NCBI GenBank assembly: GCA_030411725.1
Contig: MU839835.1
Coordinates: forward strand, 434,001-498,000
Source of the DNA: Echria macrotheca
Lineage: Eukaryota > Ascomycota > Sordariomycetes > Sordariales > Schizotheciaceae
DNA: 64,000 nt
Direction of reading: 5' to 3'
The translations under genes and the position numbers were made by a program. Positions 36,901 to 46,862 of the stretch are shown here, in pieces (the first letter of the stretch is position 1; every line of letters starts with the position of its first letter). The notes under the pieces are model-generated. The model worked only from the letters and a program-made list of their open reading frames with translations, did no database searches and was not told where the DNA came from.

Positions 36901-38944
36901 CAAGATCGATCCATCTAATACGGTGGGATGGTTTACAACCATTACCCCCGTGGTGGCGTCCACTGCTGCCGCTTCTAGTTTCCTTACGACGTTTCATGCC
37001 GTCAGAGCAATGCGGAGCCAGACACCGGCGAATGGCATGCCCTATTTCAGTTCGCGGTATCTGAGCTCCAAAGGTCGCCAAGCTTTTGCCTCACACCACC
37101 ACATGGAGATTCTCTTCAACTATCTCGGGAGGTCCCAGGAATCCAACACCGGCCAAGACGCCCTATATCTTCCCGCGACTTTGACGGAGGAGGAGAAAGC
37201 GCTCGTGAACCGTCAAGGAGATCAACTACCGCGGTTTGCACTGTTCGATATCTCGGCCGAAATCACGAGGAACCACCAGATTCGGGTCACATTTGCTTAC
37301 AACAAGAAAGCGCGGCACCAAGAGAAGATCAGCCAGTGGTTTGTTTCTGTACAGAAAGCATTACAAACTGCCGCCGATGCGTTGGCACAACCAGTCATAG
37401 AAAGTCCCATCCTCGAGCCACCGCGAGTGGATGAAACGAAGGAGGAACAACCCATCCTCAAGCCTGTACGACGAGACGCAGAGACGGCAGTCGAGCGCAT
37501 TTACCCATGCGTGCCGATGCAGCAACATATGCTCACGGCTCGCAAAAAGGACCCCGAGAGGGGCTTGTACGAGATGGAGCTCAGCTTCAGCATTACCACT
37601 CCGACCGGTGATGTCGATATTGAAAGGCTACAGTCGGCTTGGCAAAACGTGGTGGACAGACACGCAGTCCTCCGGACCATATTTGTGCCCGGCCCATCTC
37701 CTTCCGGCGGCCGCGAATACCGCCAGGCAGTCCTCCGCAGGGTTCGGGTGGAAGTCGGTCTCGTTGAATGCGCGGACGAGACCGATATGCGTACTCAGAT
37801 GGCGAGCTTCCGGTCGGTCAAGTACAGTGGTCGGTGGAGGGAGACAACACCGAGCCACCGGCTCACGGTCTTCCGGTGCCCAGCCCTACACAATGGACAT
37901 GATCAGCATCTGGTGGCATGTAAGCTGGAAATTGACCATGCGCTCACGGATGGAGTGTCCATCGCTCTCACCATGCACGATTTGGCCCTCGCTTACGATG
38001 GAAGACTCCCTTCCAGCCCAGCGACCGGGTTCGGCGAGTACGCGATGTGGCTGTCCGAGAACCACCACCACGGACATTCACACCAAGATAACCAAATGGA
38101 TATTGAGTACTGGAGACGGTTCATCCAAGCCGCCACGGGCGGGGATCCGTGTCTGATTCCCCACCGCCCATTTTCCGCTCACTCAGCCGCCTCCTCTACT
38201 AGGTCTACTGAGCCGCCAGAACACAAGATGCTCACGATCAACCTGGACGAGGAACAACCTGTCTGGAGGGACTTACCGATCCTCTGCGCCCGCCACGGAA
38301 TCACCATGGCGACGCTCTTCCAAGCAGCCTGGGGCCTGGTGCTTCATCGCCTCACGCCAACAACCAGCCTCAGGAGGTCCACCCTATTCGGATACATGAC
38401 AGCCAACAGAGACTCTGGCGCCGTCGAGGACCTAGAGCAGGTAGTCGGGCCCGTGATCAACCTGCTCCTCTGCCGGACAGCCTACATCAACACCGACACC
38501 GACAACATCAGCAAAGATGACGTCTTGGCACTCCTCCACCGGCAGAGAGACGACTTTTTCGACTCGCTCGAGCACCAGTACGGCGTGGCCAAGCTGATGC
38601 AGCAGGAGCAGCTGAGGGAAGAGACAGATCCGCGGTTCAACTCGGTCATGAGCCTGCAATATCTTGACTCGCGGGTTGCGGCACCGACGAAAGATGTCGG
38701 TATCAGGTTTGACATGTTCGCCGGGCGTGACCCTAATGCTTGGGATGTTACCGTCGGGGTGCAGATCCGCGGGAACGGAGGCGGCGTGGGTGGAAGGGGT
38801 GATGACGGGACTTCTTCGGTTGCTGTGGCTGCCCAGTTGGGATATTGGAGTCATGTTCTTGCTGATGATGCGGCGCGAGATGTGGGGGATATGTTTTGTC
38901 GGATTATTTTCCAGCTGGTGGGTGTCTTGCGGGGGAATGAGTAA
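21944..38944 (+). CDS. Four-module nonribosomal peptide synthetase, predicted cyclic tetrapeptide synthetase
   Basis: Exons 21944-23094, 23148-31563 and 31634-38944 (introns of 53 and 70 nt) give 5625 residues; each join restores an A-domain motif (NLLYLIFTSGSTG; LLNSYGPSECS). Order: half C domain 1-225; A1 228-760, T1 (Ser838), E1 888-1320; C2 1340-1772, A2 1797-2319, T2 (Ser2385); C3 2462-2889, A3 2902-3439, T3 (Ser3511); C4 3586-4015, A4 4029-4542, T4 (Ser4601), E4 4659-5102; terminal C-like domain 5142-5625. There is no thioesterase; release is probably by the terminal C domain (YPCVPMQQ, DHALTDG). All four A domains keep the A3 core and the A10 lysine, and all T domains keep GGDS. E4 has HHLVIDVVSW and VGWFTTITP; E1 has HCAVVDSASW and lost the other E motifs. 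Specificity codes read by eye against GrsA: A1 DVLFAGGVA, A2 DVQSILTVS, A3 DVSFAGSIW, A4 DIGTAGWIY. The overall plan resembles HTS1 and Apf1. Confidence 0.92.
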
Positions 38945-39966
38945 GGGCTGGTTGCGTGATATGTCGGTCGTTTTTTTGGGGTGTGTTTCCTATCTTTAGA
39001 CGTTCGGTGTTGGCGTTTGCTCCGCTCATGCACTCTTTCAGTTCCCTTTTGTCTTACTGTTCGTCTTTATGTCTTCTTATTTATACATCTCAGTCAGTAA
39101 ATACTTTCTTAGGCTCGAAGAAACTGGTCTTTGTCTTGGTCCTGGTTCTATTACCCACGTAGTGTTGACCGGCAGGGTCCCTTTTTGCGAGTAGTATCCT
39201 GTCCAGCAAGTTCCTGTGTGGATCAAAATATCACTTTCGCAAGTCACTCATCACCTTGATGGTTTAGATCTGAGAAGTGAATCCACACAGTCGAGACAAT
39301 ATGGACACCTACGGACGCTGACTCCAACCCCAGTACCATCTCAACAGCATTGATCGAACATGACATGACTACACCCTTGGAGCATACCTGATTTATAAAT
39401 TGAACCTAGAAGCTTTTGGAGCGGCCTCCGTCCCAGGCGCAGTTAAACCCTAACCCTGACCCCTGAATCACGTTGCCTGGCAACCAAGTCAGGTTTCCTC
39501 CTCGTGCAATAATAGGGGGCTCGCCCTGATTTTGGAGGCTCTGTTGGACAGCATGAAGAACGAAGATACAAGACTGGTTGGTTTTGTATCACGCTGGCAC
39601 TAGATCCGCAAAACAAATTACTACTGCTCTCTGCCTCGGTACGGAAATCGTGCCACAATCCGTCATCGTGAGGAGTTCGGTATATGATATATCTAGGTCG
39701 TCCACTCAACAGGTAGAGAAAATACCTAGACGTACTACAGTTACCCTCCCGACCAGTCGTTCAACAAGTTCAGCGGTGTTTCTAGTATTCTCCACCACCA
39801 CCTTAGAAGGAAACCAACATGAGAGATATCGCCATATTGACGCCGTCGCTGCGCGTACCCGTTGCTGCCTCGTCGCGCCGTTAGGATGAAGTCACTACAA
39901 CAGGTTGACCATGCCTCGACGTCGTCAGCCGGGCATGTCCGGCCGCACACTCCTGCACACCCATAC
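38945..39966. other. Intergenic between convergent NRPS and STAND genes
   Basis: About 1 kb with no supported gene. It contains a short telomere-like CCCTAACCCT at 39448-39457, too short to mean much. Confidence 0.5.
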
Positions 39967-42900
39967 CTAATATAGCCTGAGCCACAGCTCAGCGAGCTTT
40001 ACTTCAGCGTGTGCCCACCGGATCGAAAAAATCTCAGCCGGCCTTCCGGGGTACTCCATCTCTATCCTGAAAGGGAGATGTAGCTCCCTGACCTCTCGCC
40101 TCATCTCAGTATACGTCCGCTGGTCACGGTGGGTTTTCCGGTTGCCGAGTACCAATCCCGACCAACGCTCTCTCATCGCTCCCCATACACCCTCCTCATC
40201 ACCCGGAAACTGGTCCGACCCCATTAAGTGCAGTAGAGCCTCAGAGTTTGGTGGCCTCAACTGTCTCACGAGTTCTCGCGGCGTGATGAAGTGAGTTGGT
40301 GGGTTGTCGTCGACCTCCAGACGCCGCTGAAATCTGAGTAAGATGACACAGTCGACGTCTGGCTGCCCGACAGCGAGCAAGTACTCCAAGCGTTTGAACA
40401 TTGCCGCAGTCACCCTCGCTGCAGGTGCATGTGGTGTCCATCGTATATCAAGTATTCTAGCAAAAAAACACGGGAGTACAATGGCCCAAACGGTTCTCAA
40501 ATTGCCCTCTCCGTCCCGTATCGGATCGTCCAGAGACGCGCCAAGATCCAGGAGTGCCTTTAAAGGCTCAATAGACTTGTTCCCTTCGAACAGCCAATTG
40601 TGGCAGGCAGAGAACAACAGGGACATGTTTCCCTGATGTTGCTGAAGCTCGGGCCGTCTTGATACGTGAGCGACCAGATATTCCGGTTGGCACATGCTTG
40701 ACGCAACCCAGTGCAAGAATGATATCGGTTGATTCGGTATTGATTTGTGACGTAGTGAACTGGCTCCCACATACACCGAGGGTCCCACATACAGCGGGTG
40801 TTCAAAAACCCCGAATGGCTGGTGGTGATCCAAAGCCTTCCAATATCCATCCAAGAGGTCATCCGGAAACAGCTCAGACTCGTAGTCCCTGAGGAACTTT
40901 AGATAATCTTTCCTCCGAAAAGGTGGAATAATTCCCTCGTAGCGACGGAAGAGGTGCTTGCTCTCGCAGAACCACAGTTCCGCCAACAGCAGGCGCGCGT
41001 ATGTGTTAGGCGTGGTCAGGTCCGGCCATCTCGCTGAAAGTTCCTGGATCTCGGCGCTCTGACGGACAAAATCGCGCACGGTTCGGTGGAAGAACTGAAC
41101 GCGCTTGCGGAAAAAAGGGTTGGCGTCCTCGCCTTTTAGGTCTTCCATTTCTAGCAGCCCCATGGTGATACTATCGAGTTGCCGTTCTGCCAACGAATAC
41201 CGCTCTGTCAACTCTTCGTCGCTATAGGCGTGAATGTCGCAAGACATGGGCCATGTAGGGTCGGTCAAGTGTTCGATCCACAAGACAATGAGACCCAGAT
41301 CTGGCTTCTCCTGTGCATCAGGCATGTCGACAACGAGCAGCAGCAATTTGAAAGATTTCTCCCGATACGCTGGATTGATTGACGTAAGGAGCTTAGTGTA
41401 AAGGTCCTGAAGACCGGGTGGGATATTGTCCAAGTACTTTTCCAGGGATCCGACATCATTGTGCTGCGGGAGGGCGACGAGAAGGTACCGGATCGCTAGC
41501 CGCGCCCAGAGGAAGACTCCATCTGAACGGTCGACAACAGTTCTGAGGAGCGAAACATAGTGGGTATCAATCAAAGGACGGCTTCTATGTCGCAAGAACA
41601 TCATTTGCCCGAATCGGAAGATATCGTCGGCGGTGAGTGTGTGGAGGTCAATTCGGATCCCGTCGGTGAACGAGTATCGGAATTCAGAATACGGTCGAGA
41701 GGTTACCAAGATTTTGACACCGTCTTGAGCCACCCATTTCTCTAGTTTCTTGGCGAGTTCCAAGTGGTCCAGCCGATCCGTGGCGTCTTCACCGTATTCG
41801 TCCAGACCGTCGATGAAGAAGACGAGCTTCCAGTCTTGGTTGGTCGATAGTGAAATAAGTCGTGAAAAGGCGCCCGTGAGCTCACGGGCGCGAAAGTACT
41901 CAGTGTCAATAGACGCATGAGAACCTACTGCTGAGAACGTCTGATAGGCTGTTGGAAAGACCATCGGTATGATTTTAGGCCGTTGCTTCAACGCCTGGAA
42001 GAGCATTGATCGATAAAGGCCTTCCAACGACCTTTGCATTTTGTCGCCAGCTCTCCAGAAGAAAAAGTGGCCGAAAATCAGCTGCTTCTCACCCGCCCAC
42101 TTCTTCAGGTCTGCCAACGTCCGCGGATGTTGCAACAACAGCTTCATCATCGTAGACTTTCCACTGCCGGCTTTACCAGAGATGTGAAAAATATTCTCGC
42201 CTTCCCGGAGCCACTTCAAATACATGTTTCTTGCCTCAGTTCGGAGTTTTTGGGCTTCTGCGTCGTATTTTCTGGCCATTTGCTGGCCCTCGTCGTCACT
42301 AGTGTCCCAATCGCTGTTTTCGCTTTCATCGGAGTCCGAGTTGTCTCCATAGCGGTCTTCAATCGCGGTTACCTCAACGTCTCCCTCTATCATCCAACGG
42401 AAGGTATCGCTTTCAGGGTCATCCACCGAATCCTCGCGGTAATGTATTGATTTAAATGCGATCTGCTTCAGGATGCGTATTTCCGGGGACTCAGTATTGT
42501 TCTTCGCGAGAAGGGAAAGTAGAGAATCTCGAATCTCTCGGGTGAGTTGCAGCTGGATTTGCAGTTCGGGAGGCGGTCCGTCTTGTTGGTCGCAGCGTTC
42601 CAGAGTCCTCTCGAAGCCAGCCAAGACTTCATCACGGAGCACGGTAAGTTGTCTCACCAAGTCCACGAAATGCTCTTGCGACTGAGACAGGAGCTTCTGG
42701 ATGTCGAGATGGACTCCCAATTGGTGATCGCTGGGAAAGACAGGATCAGCACCGAAGGGGAAGAAAGAAAATCACTGAGATTGGTCGCTGGATACTTACT
42801 TCAACATCAACCCAAGTCGTACAAGGATCTGCGAACGGTATCTCCCCAGCAGATCCTCGAGCTCCCGGACCGAGCTCTTCTTTCGCATGCTTCGAAGGGC

Positions 42901-43212
42901 CACCCTGGCACTTTCCCATCTCGTGCCGTTTTCCGTCTTGAGTCTGCCCAGCAACGCGACCAGCTTTTTCGAGACTTCCTGGCATTGCAACGCAAGCGAG
43001 GCAAGGGCCTGCTCGTGTTCCGACTGTCCCAGAGCGTTGGTGTTCAGCTTCGCCGTCAGGCTATGGAGGTCACCGACGATTGCGCCCAGCTGAGCGTTCT
43101 CGGTGGTCTTGCCCGACTGGAACACTTCGAGGGTGCCGCTCACGAGTTTGTGGGAGAAGTCGACAAAGGCCACAATGGCGGCGGCGAGCCCGATAGCTGA
43201 GACTGGGTCCAT
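39967..43212 (-). CDS. Fungal STAND (NLR-like) NACHT-type NTPase
   Basis: Exons complement(42800-43212) and complement(39967-42730), 69-nt intron (GTAAGT..CCCAG), give 1058 residues. The N-terminus (MDPVSAIGLAAAIVAFVDFS) is the helical domain common at the start of fungal STAND proteins (PigL_N/SesA-like type). An acidic spacer (DNSDSDESENSDWDTSDDEG) precedes the NTPase: Walker A GKAGSGKSTMMKLL near 320-330, Walker B LVFFIDGLDEY near 443, and TSRP near 481. The C-terminal half has no clear ankyrin, WD or TPR array; a single ankyrin-like ALLDLGASLDDP is visible. STAND proteins sense ligands and drive programmed cell death such as heterokaryon incompatibility. Here the repeat sensor seems lost or of another type. 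Confidence 0.85.
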
Positions 43213-44883
43213 CTTCCGTGGCTTTTTCCAAAAGCAAGAAAAGAAATGGCGAGAAAGACAAAGTCATTGATGCGGACCCGCTGGCTGGCCGCACAGGGTG
43301 CGATATCGCTCCAGATCAGTTGTCGCGACCTTTCGGGATCGGGAATCACCGCTGGTCCGGTGGTGCGATCGGTATCGAGGGCCAGGAAACTTGACAGGAC
43401 CCCGCTTTGGTGGCCGGTGCGGGAGGCCTTGTCTCTGCTCTGACGTTTCGTTGGTTCGAGCATGTTTCGTGTATGGTAGCGAGCCGTTCACGTGCCGTAC
43501 CCATTTAGCATTCGGCAGCAGTCGTTGAGGATTTTCAAACTTTACCGGCACCAAGAGCGAAAGGTAAGGCGCCCATGCCTAAGGACCGGAGAAAACGGGG
43601 AGTGCTGCGGGCACTATCCGAAAAGATGCGGCTGACAGCTGAGCATCCACACTGTCACACCCCTCATCAAGAGCCTTCAACAGCTTTGCATCTTGGCCAT
43701 CACACCTACCTCTGGGCATCCCGCGGGGCAGACAGATTACCAAAAGAGTGCCCAAGCGGGGCCCGCGGGCATCTCATCGACGACGCATGAAAAGAAAATC
43801 TCAGATTTCATCCGACAAAACCCTATGTCTCCGCCGAGCCGACAAACATGCGGCGTCAATAGTCATCTTTAGCATACCTGGAATGGATGCATCCAATCTT
43901 TTGCAGCAGCTACTTAGTTGGAGGAAAGGAGTTTCAGTTGGGCCTGCAGGAGAATACCCAGCTCAAGACCTAACCACCACTTGAAGGCCATTCACCAAAA
44001 CGAACTCTGACTTGGTTCTCCTTTCCTATTCCTCCCTAATCTTTCACAGGAGAAAAACTGGCCAACATCAATCCAATAAAAGTCCAGCAACAACGACTTC
44101 CCTAAAGAGCTGAAGAGCAGGCTACCCCCACGTCCCCCACGTCATCTCTCCCCCGACCACACCCCGGGTACCGGAGCCCGCCGACGACCGTTTCCCGCCC
44201 GCGCTCTTCTTCCCCGGATTTTCCCACCCTTCATTCCCTTTTCTAACACCGACCTCCCTGGAGCGGCGATCTTCTCTGCTGTGGGCCTGTCCAGCATGCC
44301 TCATAAAGGGGAACAGATGCCGCCCAGCGCCGATGCTTAACTATTGTAGGATCCAATGGCAAGAATTCCACTCCCACACAACTGATAAGAAAAGAAGGAC
44401 CCCTTTTCCGCTTTTGGTTGAGTCCGCACAAGATGCGCGGCCCAAGGTGGTGGATGAGGGAGACGCGGGACCGCGTTGGATAGGTTCCATGTTCATGTTA
44501 TCAGCACCACCACCACGATTTTTCATACGTAGTCCTTCGCCCTTATCAATACCGACATAAACTGTGGACATGCCCCTTGATGAGATGGCATATTCCCTGT
44601 TGCCTTTTGCGCCATATATATATCCACTCTGCACATTCCGAACATCTCCATAACACACTCCACATTTGACCTGTCCGAGTTTTTTTTTCCCCTTCGCTCC
44701 ACCGGAACCTCCCAGCAAAGCCGGGGAGAATATGCAGGCGGCAGCGGCAGCACAGACCCCGGACATGCCCCTCTGCTGCTGATCGACACGATCCTACCTT
44801 ACCCATCGAAAGGCCAAGTGCGGACACACGATACCAGGGCCCAGTGTTTCCAGGAGACAGGACAGGCCAGGCCAGGGCGCGAA
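43213..44883. other. Intergenic between divergent STAND and SAT4-like genes
   Basis: About 1.7 kb. A minus-strand frame at 44.34-44.77 kb (Gly-rich, no motif) is not supported as a gene. The sequence just upstream of 44.88 kb is CT-rich, as in fungal leaders. Confidence 0.5.
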
Positions 44884-46098
44884 ATGATCTCGTCGGCCTC
44901 GCCCGACTTCCAGCTCAGCCTGGGCATCTGCTCGTGGGTCCTGTGGGCGCTCGCCGTGGTGACGGCCGTATGCCGGTTCCTCTCGCGCCGCCTGCAGCGC
45001 GGCCCCGGGGTCTGGCGGGACCTGCACGCCGATGACTACCTCATGGTCGTCGCCGTGCTGTCACTCACGGGCGTCGTCATCTCGTCCAACCAGGTCGCCA
45101 CCAACGGGTCCAACTATGTTGGTTTCTCTGTGAAATCTTTTGAAGAAACAACTCGAGTAACACGTCAGTTAGGTCCCCGACGGCGAGACGGACACCTGGT
45201 CGCCTGCACAGGTGGCCGAGGCGGTATGGGGCAGCAAGATGCTCGTCGCGCTCGAGGAGTTCATGGTCTGCACCCTCTGGCTGGTCAAGGCTTGCCTGCT
45301 GATCCTCTATGCACGCATGACGTGGGTCTCCCTCCTCTACTACACCCAGGCCCCAGTTTGACTAAAAAAACGCTGATGACAAATGTGCAATGTAGCTCCG
45401 GCCTCCGCGAGTCGCTAGCCGTCAAGCTCACGGGCGGGTACTGCGCCCTCGGCTTCGTCCTCATCCAGGTCTTGTATCTCGGCGTCTGGTGCCGGCCGAT
45501 TACCAACTACTGGGCCGTCCCCATTCCGCCGGGCAATGAGCAGTGCAAGACGTACCACAACCACCTCATCACTATCACGGTCCTGCACGTCTCGTCGGAC
45601 CTGATGATGCTCGCCATCCCGCTGCCCATGATCGCACGCAGCCGCCTGCCGCTGCGCCGCAAGCTCATCCTGATAGGTGTGTTCGGCCTCGGCGTGCTCG
45701 TCGTTCTGCTTGCCGTCCTCAACCGGTACTACAACTTCGTAATGCCGCACGACCTTGTCTTCCTCGCGTGGTACAATGGTGAGGCCGCTACTGCTGTCAT
45801 GATCGCCAACGTACCCTTCTGCTGGGGCCTGCTGCGGCGCATATTTGCGCTTGACCCGTGGGGACACAGCTCGGGTGCCGGTCCGAGTAACAAGCGCGGG
45901 ACTGGCGCGGGCGCAGGAGATGGAGGGAATGTGATGATTCCGCCGCCGACAATTGGGAGCGGCGGGAAGAGGGGGAGGGTCAGGGGAATCTTCGACACGG
46001 CTTCGACAGGGCGTGATGACAGTCCGAGCGAGAGTATGGAGAGGATCACAAAAGAGTCACCGAAGATTGAGTTGCTCGAGTTGGGGAAGGCGTTGTGA
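44884..46098 (+). CDS. SAT4 / fungal rhodopsin-like integral membrane protein
   Basis: Exons 44884-45117, 45173-45321 and 45396-46098 give 361 residues; introns are 55 and 74 nt. The second join reads YARMTSGLRESLAVK. The first donor is weak (GTTGGT); GTGAAA 12 nt downstream is an in-phase alternative. The frame is open 22 codons further up, but ATG at 44884 begins a normal short N-terminus before TM1 (LGICSWVLWALAVVTAVCRF). DDYLMV after TM1, W.LVKACLLILYARM, and the long GVWCRPITNYW..P..NEQC segment are signatures of the fungal SAT4/rhodopsin family, whose plant-infection members carry an extra CFEM domain absent here. Seven helices; a Gly-rich cytoplasmic tail. Function unknown. Confidence 0.82.
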   Translation: MISSASPDFQLSLGICSWVLWALAVVTAVCRFLSRRLQRGPGVWRDLHADDYLMVVAVLSLTGVVISSNQVATNGSNYVGFSVKSFEETTRVTRQLGPRRRDGHLVACTGGRGGMGQQDARRARGVHGLHPLAGQGLPADPLCTHDVGLPPLLHPGPSLTKKTLMTNVQCSSGLRESLAVKLTGGYCALGFVLIQVLYLGVWCRPITNYWAVPIPPGNEQCKTYHNHLITITVLHVSSDLMMLAIPLPMIARSRLPLRRKLILIGVFGLGVLVVLLAVLNRYYNFVMPHDLVFLAWYNGEAATAVMIANVPFCWGLLRRIFALDPWGHSSGAGPSNKRGTGAGAGDGGNVMIPPPTIGSGGKRGRVRGIFDTASTGRDDSPSESMERITKESPKIELLELGKAL

Positions 46099-46862
46099 TT
46101 TTATCAGCGGGCGGGCGTTTGGTGTTTTTTTTGGGCACTGTCGCTTTGGTTCGGGAAAGGGTACCGATATAATAGAACTAGATAGAAGGATATGGTGGAG
46201 TAGATACAGAAAGGGCCTGTAGTGTGAGGTTAAATGGGCTAGTCATATATTCTGATAGAGCGGTTAGATATGGATGGTATCACCGAATTCCTTTCTTTCT
46301 GTTGTAGATATTATCTATAGGCCGAAGGCAGCCCGTTAGCGATGTCTCTCTGCTGCGCCGCTGGCTCCAGTGCGAATGCTTTTGAGGGGATATTTGCCCC
46401 CCTTACTGGAGATTATCCGACTTATCGCGAGCGGTCTGCGCCACGTAGTTGCAGTTCGAGCCTGAAAGACTAGGTAGGTAAAGATGCTTGGTTTGGTGGA
46501 AGAGAGGATGAGCCCTGACGGCTGGCTAAATACAGGCCCTGTGGTGCGTGTGTGCCTTCCATCTTGTCTGGGTGTTCCTGCCTGGCCTAACAAGCCCCAG
46601 TTTTTTCTCGGCTCGCGGCCCCCAACACGCTGACGAGCCAGGTCCTTTTGCATCCGGAATGGCAGAGCGTAAAGTGCTTCGATATTAGGCCCGCAATCCC
46701 AACCGTGATGGCCCCATGCGCCCTACCGATAGGACTTCTGGGTCCAGTTCCTGTGGGGCGGCGAAGGGCGCCAAGCCTTTCTTTAAACACCTCTTCTGCT
46801 TCCACTCGGGGTTCCTTCAGCTCCCCTGACAGGCGAAGATTGCTGACCGCTGCGTCGACAAG
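46099..46862. other. Intergenic between two plus-strand genes
   Basis: 3' flank of the SAT4-like gene and promoter of the DUF3433 gene. Nothing further recognised. Confidence 0.5.

Noticed and set aside
39448..39457. Telomere-like CCCTAACCCT
   Set aside because: Less than two repeat units; too short to indicate a former chromosome end.
44341..44766. 141-codon minus-strand frame
   Set aside because: No motif, Gly/Ser-rich, in the leader region of the SAT4-like gene; overlaps other frames on the same strand.
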